Notes: generated by a model not told the origin, from the sequence alone. 33,453 nt of DNA from Tritrichomonas foetus (GCA_001839685.1 MLAK01001056.1:3577-37029); one strand, 5' to 3'. Shown: positions 8,902 through 18,467, counted from the first letter of the stretch. Numbers and translations are program-made.

Positions 8902-10083
8902 TTATTCAGCCTTTTCTTCACCTTCAAGTTCGGCTTCGAGGTTATCATCATCCTTGAGGTGGAGGGAGTCGAAGTATCCTGGATAGATGTGTGGAGCGAT
9001 TGAAAGGTCTTCTGGAGCTGGTGGTTGAACGGCAGCGACTTCTTCGAAGAGGGCCTTGATGGCTTCTGGTGTGCGTGTCTTGGCGAGTTCGGCAGCGCGG
9101 AGTTCTTCAATTTGCTTGAGGGCAGCGGTCCATTCTTGGCAAGCGACGCCAAGGCGGCATGGGCAGCGGCCTGTTGGGACGGAGAAGGTTTGGAGAGCTG
9201 GGCGGAGGGTGGCGAGAACTTCATCGGAGTAGGCAACGCGTTCAAGATCTTGGTTGGTGATGAGGGAGTGTGGAAGAACGAAGCCCTTCTTGGATTCGTA
9301 GATCGCATCGAGTGCCTTGAAGGCGGATTCGGACCAGACGACGAGACGGCCGAGTGTGGCTCCTGGGGCGAGTTGGTAGAGGGAAAGGCGGGAAACGTTT
9401 TGGACATCAACGCCTGGGATGTTACGGAAGGCCTTAGCAACACCCTTATCGTTGGCATAAACGACAAGTGGTCCCTTCTTTGTCTTGAAAGCAGAACGCC
9501 TCATCTTGCCCTTGCTTGAGCGGTGGATCTTTCCGTCGATGACACGTTGGACATCGGCATAAACGTGGATGGCCTTGAGGGCGGCGACAGCTTGCTTGGT
9601 CTTTGTGATGGCTTCGATTTCATCGGAAACGACGACTGGGATGTTGGCGATTTCCTTGACGAAGTGTCCACGGGCTTCGACGAGTTGTGGAACAGCTGAA
9701 GCGGCGATGGCGGAAGCAACAGCATAACGACGTTGCTTAAGTGGGACTGGGCGGAACCAACGGCGTTGGATGCTTGGTGGGCCGAAACGGTGACCGCCAC
9801 GGCAGAAGTTAGCGTAGGCACCTTGGCCATTGCGGTTTGAACCTGAGCCGTTGACACGTGGAACACGGGCCTTAGCACGACCTGGACCCCATGAGACGGC
9901 GGATGGGCGGATACCGGCGGTTTGTGTGGTTCCGTGTGGTTGCATTTGGTTCTTAGCAAGGTTTGTGTAGATCAATTGGACAAGATCAGCACGGACTGGT
10001 GTGTCGAAAACGTGTGGGAGTGGTGTTGTTGTTGTGGCAGCACCAGCGACTGAGTAAACTTGCACTGTTTTGCGATCAGACAT
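8902..10083 (-). CDS. RPL4: 60S ribosomal protein L4 (uL4)
   Basis: The 393-residue protein is the large-subunit protein uL4, which lines the peptide exit tunnel with its long loop. The family core is clear: the N-terminal strand with VFDTPVRADLVQ, the tunnel-loop segment NGSGSNRNGQGAYANFCRGG (positions 79-98), the RRYAVASAIAASAV helix and the GKMRRSAFKTKKGPLVVY block. Length lies between yeast (362) and human (427). The C-terminal part is unusual: after SDEVLATLRPA there is a Cys-containing segment (TGRCPCRLGVACQEW) where other eukaryotes have a basic KKNPLKN-type motif, then a helical and acidic tail. Codon choice is strongly biased to C-ending codons, as expected of a highly expressed gene, and stays so through the odd segment. 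A CCTTT (M5) element lies 8-12 bases upstream. Confidence 0.97.
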   Translation of the reverse strand: MSDRKTVQVYSVAGAATTTTPLPHVFDTPVRADLVQLIYTNLAKNQMQPHGTTQTAGIRPSAVSWGPGRAKARVPRVNGSGSNRNGQGAYANFCRGGHRFGPPSIQRRWFRPVPLKQRRYAVASAIAASAVPQLVEARGHFVKEIANIPVVVSDEIEAITKTKQAVAALKAIHVYADVQRVIDGKIHRSSKGKMRRSAFKTKKGPLVVYANDKGVAKAFRNIPGVDVQNVSRLSLYQLAPGATLGRLVVWSESAFKALDAIYESKKGFVLPHSLITNQDLERVAYSDEVLATLRPALQTFSVPTGRCPCRLGVACQEWTAALKQIEELRAAELAKTRTPEAIKALFEEVAAVQPPAPEDLSIAPHIYPGYFDSLHLKDDDNLEAELEGEEKAE

Positions 10084-10090
10084 GAATCAA

Positions 10091-10095
10091 AAAGG
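10091..10095 (-). promoter_or_regulatory. M5-type core element (CCTTT) of uL4 gene
   Basis: The minus strand reads GTTCGGCCTTTTTGATTC directly before the uL4 start. CCTTT is the published M5 core element of Trichomonas vaginalis, which overlaps the transcription start in genes lacking an Inr. The position (7 bases between element and ATG) implies a very short leader. Confidence 0.5.
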
Positions 10096-10334
10096 CCGAA
10101 CTTTCGCTCGACCACACCTCTCAAAATTTTCTCTCAAAATATCTGTATCAGTGATGTAATAGACCATGACCAATTAATCATTGAATCTATTCTACATTTG
10201 CATATATTGACCTAATCTTGGTGAAATTCACATTGAATAATAAATAATTTTTTGATTATATTTTAATCGTTTGACTATGGCCAGGTAAGTTTGAATGCAA
10301 ATTTTATAAACTTCTGAAATTCATTCATAATTTA

Positions 10335-10384
10335 TTCGGAATCGAAGGCGAATGTACTTGTGTACCCTCGTTCAAATTTCCGAA
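10335..10384. ncRNA. candidate structured RNA (compound hairpin)
   Basis: A perfect 7-bp stem TTCGGAA/TTCCGAA (10335-10341 with 10378-10384) encloses CGAAGG/CCTCG (10343-10348 with 10366-10370, one bulged A) and a closing GTAC/GTAC stem (10354-10357 with 10362-10365) around a TTGT loop. CGAAGGC recurs at 10390-10396, so an alternative pairing with CCTCG is possible. The stretch is GC-richer than other spacers. I cannot assign it to a known RNA family, and the transcribed strand is unknown. Confidence 0.25.
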
Positions 10385-10813
10385 ACATCCGAAGGCACGG
10401 GTGGCATATAGAACGATAGCTATTGATGTCAATTGTTGCCTCAACACTCCAACTTTCAATCCAAATTCTTTTTTGATTTCTCATTTTTTACACATATTTC
10501 ATTTTATTTCATTTCGACGTCTCATACCACACGCATTTAGACATCTTTGTTGCGGCCTGTATTGAGGAAATTAGTGGAAAGAAAAATATGACTGCATCTA
10601 TGTCTTATGAAAGCCAATAGTTTCATCATCTTGGTGATAACAGGGGTACTTGCATGTCTTTCATTTTCCTTCATTCTAGTTCATTTTGTTGAAATAATTT
10701 CTATTTTCATGGAAAAGCCATCAACAGATTGTAAAAGAACATAAATTAAATAAGAGAGAGTAATGTAAAAGTAATAATAGGTATCATCCTGATTTTACTG
10801 ATTTACCTTTTTT

Positions 10814-12397
10814 TTATCTCCTTCCCTGGCGAGCTGGTGCACACTTAACAATTTCATCAACGCGAAGAATTTGTTCGGCAGCTTCTGCGCTGCTGATAAC
10901 AATCTGGCGCTTAACCTTGAAACTCTCTGTGATTCCTAATTTTTCTATGTCACCGATTCCGCGGCCATTTATGTCGAGACCGTATGTCGTCTGTCCCTTT
11001 GCGTGAGCAGCGCGGATGCTCGCGACGATGTCTGGTGCGTCGAGTCCTGCGTTTGAGGCGAGGATCATTGGAATCTGGCGGAGTGCGCGGGCATACGAGT
11101 CCATGGCGAGTGCGATCTTGCCTGGTGTTTGGCGGGCAGCCTCGTCAACGGCGTCGGCCATCAAAACTTCGCTGCATCCTGCNCCGAGGACTGTNCGNTT
11201 CTCTTCCATCATTGAAGCAATAACGCAAAGNGCGTCATGCATGGCACGCTCTGCCTCATCAAGGATTTGGTCTGTTGCACCACGGAGAACGATAGTAGCT
11301 GTTGCTGGGTCTTTGCAACCGCTGAATTTGAGAAGTTTACTTTCACCAATCATGATTGTTTCAACAAGGTCGCAATGTCCGAGCTTGACGCTTTCTGGCG
11401 TATCAAATGTGGAAACGATATCACCGCCTGTAACGAGAGCAAGACGCTCAACACCTGCGAAGTCGGCATGCTCGACACTGTTGATTCCGTGTGTTGTGAA
11501 ATATTCTTCTGGAAGGTTGTAAATGAGTTGACGGTTAACGAATACATTTGGTTTATGTGCTGCGATCTTTTCGCATTTGTCGATCATCTTCTTTCTTTCG
11601 GCGACTTCGATTTTGGCTAATTGGTCGGGCGAATCTGTCTCGATTTTGGCACCAGTGATCTTGATTTTGTCTGTGTCCATTGCAGTATTAGCGATAAGAA
11701 TGTTTGCGTTTTCGACTCTGTGTGGTTGGCCGACTCCAAATTCGCATTGAAGGATTAATCCATCGACAAGCTCTGATTCGCGGAGGGCTCCACCAGTGAC
11801 CTTCAAAATTGAGATGGCATCGATTCTGGATGGATCATTCAAACGCTCGATTGCTTTAACTGCAATTTCAGCAAATTGGTCGCGCTCCATAGCGAGGACT
11901 TTTGAGTTGAGTGTTGTTCCGGCAACACGAACGAGGTCTTCGCGGAATTTTGTTTGGTCTTCTGCTAATTTGGCTGACTTTTCGAGAGCTTCGAGGGCAA
12001 CTTTGGCTGCCTGACGCCATCCNGCAATGATCGTCTGTGGATGGATTCCTTGGCCGACGAGAGTCTCTGCCTCATGGAGAAGCTGACCGCAAAGGACAGC
12101 AACTGATGTGGTTCCATCACCAACTTCTGAATCTTGAGCTTGAGAAAGTTCGACAATGAGGTGGGCGGCTGGATTATCGATAACGATTGACTTGAGGATT
12201 GTAGCTCCATCGTTTGTCACATTGATTGTGTCTGTGTGTGAAAGTGATTGGAGGATTTTATCCATTCCTTTCGGACCGAGCGTTGTTTTGACTAAGTCAG
12301 CAATTGCCATTGCGCCGACAAATGCAGACATACGGGCGATTTCACCACGCTCTTCATCTGCATTTGTGTCTAAAAGTTGTACTCCTGAACTCTTCAT
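10814..12397 (-). CDS. CCT2: T-complex protein 1 subunit beta (CCT-beta chaperonin)
   Basis: The 527-residue protein is one of eight subunits of the cytosolic chaperonin CCT/TRiC, which folds tubulin and actin with ATP. Group II chaperonin motifs are present: TLGPKGMDK (39-47), NDGATIL (62-68) and the catalytic GDGTTS (93-98). Beta-type features are [31 protein letters not shown] and the end [12 protein letters not shown]. Five single ambiguous bases occur, at 11183, 11195, 11198, 11231 and 12023. All fall at third codon positions; four are in fourfold-degenerate codons (GCN twice, CGN, GGN), so those residues are Ala, Ala, Arg and Gly, and only AAN (Asn or Lys) is truly undetermined. The stop is TAAA, the trichomonad stop/poly(A) form. 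Upstream sit M5-, M3- and ACTTTTT-like elements. Confidence 0.97.
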   Translation of the reverse strand: MKSSGVQLLDTNADEERGEIARMSAFVGAMAIADLVKTTLGPKGMDKILQSLSHTDTINVTNDGATILKSIVIDNPAAHLIVELSQAQDSEVGDGTTSVAVLCGQLLHEAETLVGQGIHPQTIIXGWRQAAKVALEALEKSAKLAEDQTKFREDLVRVAGTTLNSKVLAMERDQFAEIAVKAIERLNDPSRIDAISILKVTGGALRESELVDGLILQCEFGVGQPHRVENANILIANTAMDTDKIKITGAKIETDSPDQLAKIEVAERKKMIDKCEKIAAHKPNVFVNRQLIYNLPEEYFTTHGINSVEHADFAGVERLALVTGGDIVSTFDTPESVKLGHCDLVETIMIGESKLLKFSGCKDPATATIVLRGATDQILDEAERAMHDXLCVIASMMEEXXTVLXAGCSEVLMADAVDEAARQTPGKIALAMDSYARALRQIPMILASNAGLDAPDIVASIRAAHAKGQTTYGLDINGRGIGDIEKLGITESFKVKRQIVISSAEAAEQILRVDEIVKCAPARQGRR

Positions 12398-12410
12398 ATG
12401 TAGCCAGGTA

Positions 12411-12458
12411 AAAAAGTGGCTTAATTCTATCGTTTACAAAGGTTAATATTAAACGGCA
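12411..12458 (-). promoter_or_regulatory. promoter elements of CCT-beta (ACTTTTT, M5-like, M3-like)
   Basis: Reading the minus strand towards the start codon: TGCCGTTT (12451-12458) fits the T. vaginalis M3 Myb-like consensus, CCTTT (12438-12442) fits M5, and GCCACTTTTTT (ACTTTTT at 12411-12417) lies 13 bases before the ATG. Three elements within 60 bases of the start make this the richest promoter in the window. Confidence 0.5.
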
Positions 12459-13100
12459 ATTCAATCTTTTTAATAGGTGAACGTTTAATTTTATACTCGT
12501 TATTTCATACAAAAATCATAGATTTTTCGCAAATTTCATATGATATTTGTTCATATGATCTTAAAAAGTGGACAAACCTTTCACATAGTTCTCAAATCCA
12601 TGATGATAACATACATAAAAAGATTTCGGAATTTTCTTTTATGTGATCAATGAAAATGCAATTTATCTATGACAACATTTCGATAATAAGTATGCTTATC
12701 AAGTGAAAAAGATTTCTAATTCTTTAGCGTTCAGGAAACATCTATAATGATAGATTTTTTGTGGTTATTGTTTTGAAGAAAAAAACTTTCCCGAAAATGG
12801 TCGCTCAAAAAAAGTGTAAATAGCCGTTTAAAATTTTTAGGAAATCTGTGAAAATATGTTCCTATGAAAACGATTATTAATCTCATTTCATAATTGTAAT
12901 TCAGTTGTATCTTAGTAAAGATGATGCAATTAGGATAAAAACGAAAAATTCATCAAGATATTCTTATTCCAATATCACGTAATTTCAATATATTAAATGC
13001 CTTCATCGAACTTTTTCTGGCGCCCCTTGAAAATACAGTTTGATATAGAAAAATATCGTAAACCATTGAAAATTTATCCAGATTAATAATTTCTTTTTTT

Positions 13101-13107
13101 ACTTTTT
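13101..13107 (+). promoter_or_regulatory. ACTTTTT element abutting the start codon
   Basis: ACTTTTT ends at the base before the ATG at 13108. If it spans the transcription start as in neighbouring genes, the leader would be almost absent, or translation may begin at a later Met (residues 11 or 18). Confidence 0.4.
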
Positions 13108-16100
13108 ATGGCATCAGAAGAATTAAGTAGCGCTCAAATGCAACACAACCTTTCAGTTATGAGCCAAAGAATTAGTAATCATAAAACAAATACAGCTGAT
13201 GTGATGAATGCTATGAACTCAATCCAAAAGTTTTTAATTCCGAAACATCAAACGGCCTACTTACCTTATCTTGAGCGTATTTTTGAATTTTTGCTTTTGT
13301 TGTGTGACGATTCGGATGTATCTGTTCGACATACTGCCTCAGTTGTTTTAAGTAGTAGTGTTTCGGTTATTTTACCTTTTCAAAAATCAATGATTTTAAA
13401 TTTTATTGCAAATCATTGTAATAAAGCTTTTCAGCCGCATGCATTAATTTCAATGCTTGACCTCGAACTTCAGGTCACTTTATTTCTCACACAAAAAGTA
13501 GCACTTCAATTATTTTCAGAATCAGCTTCACTTTTTAATTATTGTGCCAAATCATCTTCAGAAATTGTGTCTGAAGGATTGAATATGCTTGCTCCCAGAA
13601 TTCGTCAATTTTTTGTCGAAAAAGAAAAAAGAGTAAAACTTATTTCAAATTTAGCAAAACCTAAAGATTCAGTATTAGCAACAAATTGGTCTATCAAAAC
13701 AGCAGCAATTTTTGCATATCCTGATTTAATTAAAGTTTCATTGAAGTTTTTCTCAAATCCATTTAATTTTTTGGCCGCCATTCAAACAGACCAGCTTCCT
13801 AATATTAGTTTTGATTCTGCTACTCTTGAAGAATTGGCACCATTTGTTGAAAATGATCCACCACACTTTTTCAATCGTTTATCAACACCACCAACTAATC
13901 TTCGTGAATTATCTGCGTATTTTTCCTGTTTGAAATCTTCAATTCCTTATAATTTAAACTTTCCGGTTGATATTTTAACAGATCCAAGGTATAAATCTGA
14001 TCCTGTTCTATTTTCACTTCAACTTGAATGTTTTGCATTGATGTCTTTGAAAGGCACATTTGAACATTCAAAAATCTTTGAAGTTTTTAGAGATGCGATT
14101 TTTAGGAAAACAGCTTGTTCGGTTTCTGCTTTATCAATAGTATTTAATTGTTATCCATCTGTTCAGCTTTTTGAAATGGCAATTAGATTGCCAACATCAT
14201 CGCCATCAATGTGTAAATCATTGATTTTGTTTCTAACTGAAATTGAATTCACAAGATTAATAGATTCACATAAAAATCTTCAAAAAGCAATTGATAAACT
14301 TACCATTATTTCTCATTCTGTTCATGAAATGGTTCACAACACATTAATTGATCGTGCACCAATGTTTAATTGTGGTAAAACTTATGGACTGTTTCAAAAA
14401 ATATATTCTGAATTGGATTATTTTGATCCAGTTGGTTTTCGTAATTCTTTAACATTATTATCAATTCTCACCAAAAATGAATGTGTGAGTGAAATTAATT
14501 CACTTTTTATTAATCTTCGAGAAGTTGATCCTTCTATTTTATATGGTGATGCAGTTTCTTTAACTTTTTTCCTTACAGTTATTCGGAAAATTTGTAAGAA
14601 TTGTAAGAAAATACATATTCCTACTTTTATCAACAATCTTCCACTTCTAGTTTTGAGAGCAATTATTGCTTTATTAAATGGTGAATGGTCTGAACATCAT
14701 CCTACGAATAATCATTTCAATAAACTCCTTGAGAAAACTAAAGCAAATACTTTATTAGTCTCCGTTCTTTCTAAACAGCCTTTAATTTCGCTTTTAGAAA
14801 TTCGTGATAAAGCTTCTGCTTGTATTTCTGCAATTCGACTTCATTGTCGAGCTTGTGATGAAAAAACATTGGATTTATTGGGGAAAAAATTGATTTCATG
14901 GCCATCTAAATACAATTGGTTGTTAATTTCAAATTCGGCAAAAACCTTAATGACTACAACTGGTGGGATTTTATCACTTGATTCAAAAATTGCACTTTCT
15001 TCTGCTATAAAGAACCCTGAAAAATTTAATCCTTCAATGATAAACGGAATGACAAGTTTAACTGCATTTGCAATATGTAATGGTTTTGATGTAGATTTTA
15101 AATTATCAGTAGAATTAGTAAAAGCTATTGACAAAATTGCTACAGATCTACCCGAAAAGTTTGTGAAGAAAGTGCGTGGAAGTTGGCTAATTGTTTATTT
15201 CAAAAATCATTTAAAACATGAACTTGTCACAGAATTTAAACAAAAGCCTTATGAAAATTGGTCTGGTCCTAAACAATTCTGGAATATGCTTCCTACTTTT
15301 CTTCTTAGACTTCATATTGATGATCCTCAGTGGGTTTGTGAATTTGATCGCAAAAAATGTGATGAATTTCATATATTTTTTGCTTTAAGAAATATTCGGT
15401 ATTTCTCGCATGAAGCTTTTGCTGATTATGGTGAAATTGATCTTCAGACAAAAGAAGATGTGAAAAAGAAACAAATCAAGCTAAAACCAATGGCATATTA
15501 TGAACCTGAAACATTACGAGGAATGCGTTGTCTACTTTATTCAAGTTTGCATTGTAAAACATTTGAAAAACTTTGTTTGTTAAAACGAAGTGTGAAAAAT
15601 GGATCATTAATAATCAAATCTGTTATTGAGTTTCTTTCCTCTGAAGATTGTGGAACTGATTGTTTTGCCGATGCTATTTTATTATGCGCTGAACTTTCAA
15701 TTGCTGAACAATCAGAAATTGATCCTCTAATTTCACCATTTTTAAAACTTGCACCATTTCGAGGTTTCAACTTCTTGTATTCACAATTAATGGCAACCAA
15801 AAATAGCACAACTTTTGCAGTTCCACAAATTAATACAATAAATTTGTTATTGGAAAGTGAACTTAAGCATATTATTTCGATTTTAATAAAAATTGGTCAG
15901 CCATCTTTAATCACACTTCGACCAATGTCACATATTAATTCTTATGAAGTTGCCAAATCGATTGATCAACCATTCTTCACATGTTCAAGATACAGCATTG
16001 CGCCTAAATATTCTGAATCAAATGAAAATTCATTGAAAAAACATATTGAGAAATATGGAATATCTATTTTTGCTATTGATTGTATTGAAAAGTGGATAAA

Positions 16101-16332
16101 TGAAAATGAAATTCTTCAATTAATCAATTTTGTTCTCAATTATGTATCGGCACACGGAGCATATTATACACAGAAGCTTGCACATGTAATGGGACTCGCA
16201 ATGTCAATGCACAAAAATATTCTGCCTGTTGTTGAAGCGTTTGTTATTGTGTTAGTGGATTCCCCTTTTAAGAAAGCGCTTGAAGCTGAGTTCAAAACAG
16301 CAAAAACCAAAAAGAAATCACAGAAAATATAA
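13108..16332 (+). CDS. large alpha-helical HEAT/ARM-repeat-like protein
   Basis: The 1,074-residue protein is almost entirely alpha-helical and Leu/Ile/Phe/Ser/Asn-rich, with no signal peptide and no convincing membrane span. The N-terminal 200 residues look like HEAT repeats, e.g. YLERIFEFLLLLCDDSDVSV followed by RHTASVVLSSSVSVILP (about residues 52-90). The end is very basic (FKTAKTKKKSQKI). This kind of protein usually forms a solenoid scaffold. The order of the first repeats (a 'DDSDVSVRHTAS' helix pair, then 'SEIVSEGLNMLAPRIRQFF') faintly recalls the N-terminus of huntingtin-family scaffolds, but similarity is too weak for a name. AT-rich codon use contrasts with the GC-richer codons of uL4, as expected of a weakly expressed gene. 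Confidence 0.6.
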   Translation: MASEELSSAQMQHNLSVMSQRISNHKTNTADVMNAMNSIQKFLIPKHQTAYLPYLERIFEFLLLLCDDSDVSVRHTASVVLSSSVSVILPFQKSMILNFIANHCNKAFQPHALISMLDLELQVTLFLTQKVALQLFSESASLFNYCAKSSSEIVSEGLNMLAPRIRQFFVEKEKRVKLISNLAKPKDSVLATNWSIKTAAIFAYPDLIKVSLKFFSNPFNFLAAIQTDQLPNISFDSATLEELAPFVENDPPHFFNRLSTPPTNLRELSAYFSCLKSSIPYNLNFPVDILTDPRYKSDPVLFSLQLECFALMSLKGTFEHSKIFEVFRDAIFRKTACSVSALSIVFNCYPSVQLFEMAIRLPTSSPSMCKSLILFLTEIEFTRLIDSHKNLQKAIDKLTIISHSVHEMVHNTLIDRAPMFNCGKTYGLFQKIYSELDYFDPVGFRNSLTLLSILTKNECVSEINSLFINLREVDPSILYGDAVSLTFFLTVIRKICKNCKKIHIPTFINNLPLLVLRAIIALLNGEWSEHHPTNNHFNKLLEKTKANTLLVSVLSKQPLISLLEIRDKASACISAIRLHCRACDEKTLDLLGKKLISWPSKYNWLLISNSAKTLMTTTGGILSLDSKIALSSAIKNPEKFNPSMINGMTSLTAFAICNGFDVDFKLSVELVKAIDKIATDLPEKFVKKVRGSWLIVYFKNHLKHELVTEFKQKPYENWSGPKQFWNMLPTFLLRLHIDDPQWVCEFDRKKCDEFHIFFALRNIRYFSHEAFADYGEIDLQTKEDVKKKQIKLKPMAYYEPETLRGMRCLLYSSLHCKTFEKLCLLKRSVKNGSLIIKSVIEFLSSEDCGTDCFADAILLCAELSIAEQSEIDPLISPFLKLAPFRGFNFLYSQLMATKNSTTFAVPQINTINLLLESELKHIISILIKIGQPSLITLRPMSHINSYEVAKSIDQPFFTCSRYSIAPKYSESNENSLKKHIEKYGISIFAIDCIEKWINENEILQLINFVLNYVSAHGAYYTQKLAHVMGLAMSMHKNILPVVEAFVIVLVDSPFKKALEAEFKTAKTKKKSQKI

Positions 16333-16667
16333 TGTATGTATTTTATAAATATATAGTATCGATATTTTTCTCATGATTATTTTCCTTTCACATTTATTTC
16401 AATTTTAAATCTATTTATTTAAATGATCTCATTTTAGAATTCATTCAATAGTATGCAAAAGAACATTATATAGATATTCTCTAATAAAAGATCTCATTTA
16501 TGATCTACATATGGATCCTCAAATTAGCAATAAAAGTTCGCTGATGTTGATCAAAAAAGAAAAATAATTAAAATAAGTTATTAAAATTCCTTAATAAAAT
16601 AAAAACACATTTAGATAAAATACATAAACAAAAAAACAATATATATGAAAAAAGCAACAAGTGAAAC
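16333..16667. other. intergenic region between convergent genes
   Basis: The 335 bases between two 3' ends. AT-rich, with the poly(A)/termination regions of both genes expected here. No gene or repeat is seen. Confidence 0.5.
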
Positions 16668-18467
16668 TTATTCATAAATCCTCCTGCTTCTTCCTCTTTG
16701 CGAACTTCTCCCTCTTCTTGATCCGGAATCAGGTTCCGGAAGATTTGATCTGCACACAGGACAAACCATATCCTCTTGCATCCATCTTTCCAAACACTCC
16801 TTGTGGAATGCATGATTACATGGTGTAGTCATCACATCCTCACATTGTCCAATACTCGTCATACAAATTGGACATTCCTCTTCAGGATTGATGTTATGAC
16901 CATGATAATCATATCCACGAGGCTTGAGGAATCTTGGAATGAAGAATGCACCACCAAGCTTATTCTGTAACAAAATGGTGCCAGAAACTAGAAGTTGTCC
17001 CAGAGTAGCAAAAAGGAAAATTGGAAAAGAATAGTATCCACTTATGCTTTTCGCATATATATAATGATATCCGAAAATGATCAATCGACTCAAGGTAATC
17101 ATTACTACATAAACATTATCAGCTTTATTGCAGGTATCATTATAAGCTGATTTAATAATTTGTGGGATTCCAGATACGATGATCAACAAAAGTGGCCAAA
17201 AGGGTGAAACAAACATAAAATAAACCGCAATTAAATATATAAGCATTAATAAAACAATTTCTATAAAGAAAATAAAAACACCTAAACGCATATTATCGAC
17301 TGCAGTGTTCAAAGAGCTGCTTGAACATCTCCAAATTCGGAAAATTTGAATTGATTGCAATGTGAAGAATATTACAGAATACATCAGAAATAGAAGACAA
17401 TACAATGTAGTTAAATCTGTGTAAGAGATACAATAGTTCAATAATAAATTTCCATAATTGAATTCAAAACTCATATTTATCAAATAAGAGATAACCGAAA
17501 GTTGTCGTAATTTCCGTGAGGATTGAATATAAGCTATCGATAGCCATGCATAAAAAGTTAGTGCAATAATAATTGAAGAAATAACGCCATAAATTTTGGA
17601 TTCAGAAATGAATTGACGGTAATGAAACTTTAGAGCATTCAACTCAATACTGATGTTCGAAAAAAGTATTGTTCCATTCATTTGCAAAGGCATCATAAAA
17701 ACTTCTGAAGGTTGTTCAGTATCAATGATTTTGAATCCAATAGTTACTAGGCTGCTCAAGCCATCATATGAAAAAGGGTTACTACTACCTCCATATTTTG
17801 GATCATTTATATTCCAATCAAAATCAATTGTATTATTATCATCCAAAATAAAACCATTACTCGCCTCTTGAATATTTTTATCGTTATTTCTTTCGATATT
17901 AATATTATTCTTGTTTTTATGATGGTTTTTCAGAACTTCTGAATGAATATTATTTGGATTTGGATCTATTAAAAGATTGTGACTATCAGAACTTAATACT
18001 GAATTGCTGGAATCTGGTTGGAGATCATTTTGGTGAAATGAATAATTGAAAGCCATGAGCAGAAAATTGTGAACATAAGTGGTCGTTGAATTTTCAGTTA
18101 TATTAAAAACAGAGAACAATCTGTCGATATAGAGCGCTAAACGTTGATAGGATGGATTTTTGGAACGTGGAATAGCAAAAAAGAAGAAAGTATCATTTGA
18201 ATATTGATATCCGATAAATGTAAATCGATCGATGGCAAATCGGAAATTGGTTGAGTTTTTGAATGTTGCTGATGCTATGAAAAGTGGATGAGTTGTATTT
18301 ATTCCAGATCTCACTCTTGTTGGTTGATATCCAAATTTGAATGTATTCATCGTTGGCGGAGCTGTCGAATCACTTGAGTTGTAGTGTGTCCAATTACCGC
18401 GGAAAATGGTTATTTGAGAAATAGCGAGAGACTGATGAGGTAAAAGGCATAAAATACACAAGAGCAT
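16668..18467 (-). CDS. multi-pass membrane RING-H2 E3 ubiquitin ligase, Tul1/Dsc1/FLY-like
   Basis: The 599-residue protein has an N-terminal signal peptide (MLLCILCLLPHQSLA), a luminal domain to about 290 with many N-glycosylation sequons (NWT, NSS, NTT, NST, NDT, NIT) and an Asn-rich insert (160-220). About six to seven membrane spans follow between 292 and 500, then a cytosolic RING-H2. The zinc ligands are C532, C535, C550, H552, H555, C558, C569 and C572 (C3H2C3), all present. The order signal-lumen-multi-TM-RING, the SGIPQI motif (432-437) between spans and the PRFLKPRGYDYH linker before the RING match yeast Tul1, fission yeast Dsc1 and plant FLYING SAUCER ligases of the Golgi/endosome, which ubiquitinate membrane proteins for quality control. 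A basic GRSSQRGRSRR tail ends the protein. Confidence 0.82.
   Translation of the reverse strand: MLLCILCLLPHQSLAISQITIFRGNWTHYNSSDSTAPPTMNTFKFGYQPTRVRSGINTTHPLFIASATFKNSTNFRFAIDRFTFIGYQYSNDTFFFFAIPRSKNPSYQRLALYIDRLFSVFNITENSTTTYVHNFLLMAFNYSFHQNDLQPDSSNSVLSSDSHNLLIDPNPNNIHSEVLKNHHKNKNNINIERNNDKNIQEASNGFILDDNNTIDFDWNINDPKYGGSSNPFSYDGLSSLVTIGFKIIDTEQPSEVFMMPLQMNGTILFSNISIELNALKFHYRQFISESKIYGVISSIIIALTFYAWLSIAYIQSSRKLRQLSVISYLINMSFEFNYGNLLLNYCISYTDLTTLYCLLFLMYSVIFFTLQSIQIFRIWRCSSSSLNTAVDNMRLGVFIFFIEIVLLMLIYLIAVYFMFVSPFWPLLLIIVSGIPQIIKSAYNDTCNKADNVYVVMITLSRLIIFGYHYIYAKSISGYYSFPIFLFATLGQLLVSGTILLQNKLGGAFFIPRFLKPRGYDYHGHNINPEEECPICMTSIGQCEDVMTTPCNHAFHKECLERWMQEDMVCPVCRSNLPEPDSGSRRGRSSQRGRSRRIYE

Larger units (their letters stand above)
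10084..10813. other. intergenic region with a locally GC-richer, structured stretch
   Basis: The 730 bases between the uL4 start and the CCT-beta stop. The part from about 10320 to 10580 is visibly richer in G and C than other spacers in the window and includes a stable-looking hairpin, listed separately. I see no open frame or tRNA in it. Confidence 0.5.
12398..13107. other. intergenic region between divergent genes
   Basis: About 710 bases separating CCT-beta (-) and the HEAT-like gene (+), so it must hold both promoters. The sequence GAAAATGGTCGCTCAA (12793-12808) nearly matches one at 27569-27584. A further minus-strand ACTTTTT occurs near 12565. No gene is seen. Confidence 0.5.

Noticed and set aside
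9130..9190. Possible pair of compensating frameshifts in uL4, because the next frame reads like an Ala/Lys-rich helix (QAAAHAALASLAKN).
   Set aside because: The annotated frame keeps the gene's preferred codons (GGC, CGC, GTC, CAA, GAA) through the segment, while the alternative frame needs rarer G-ending codons (CAG, GCG, TCG, TTG).
9025..9519. Long + strand reading frame opposite uL4, and a minus-strand frame at 8727-9467 overlapping its C-terminus.
   Set aside because: Both are shadows caused by the strong codon bias of uL4, which clears stop codons from other frames. Their products show no family features.
11016..11522. Long + strand reading frames opposite CCT-beta.
   Set aside because: Shadows of a strongly conserved chaperonin gene, with no recognisable product.
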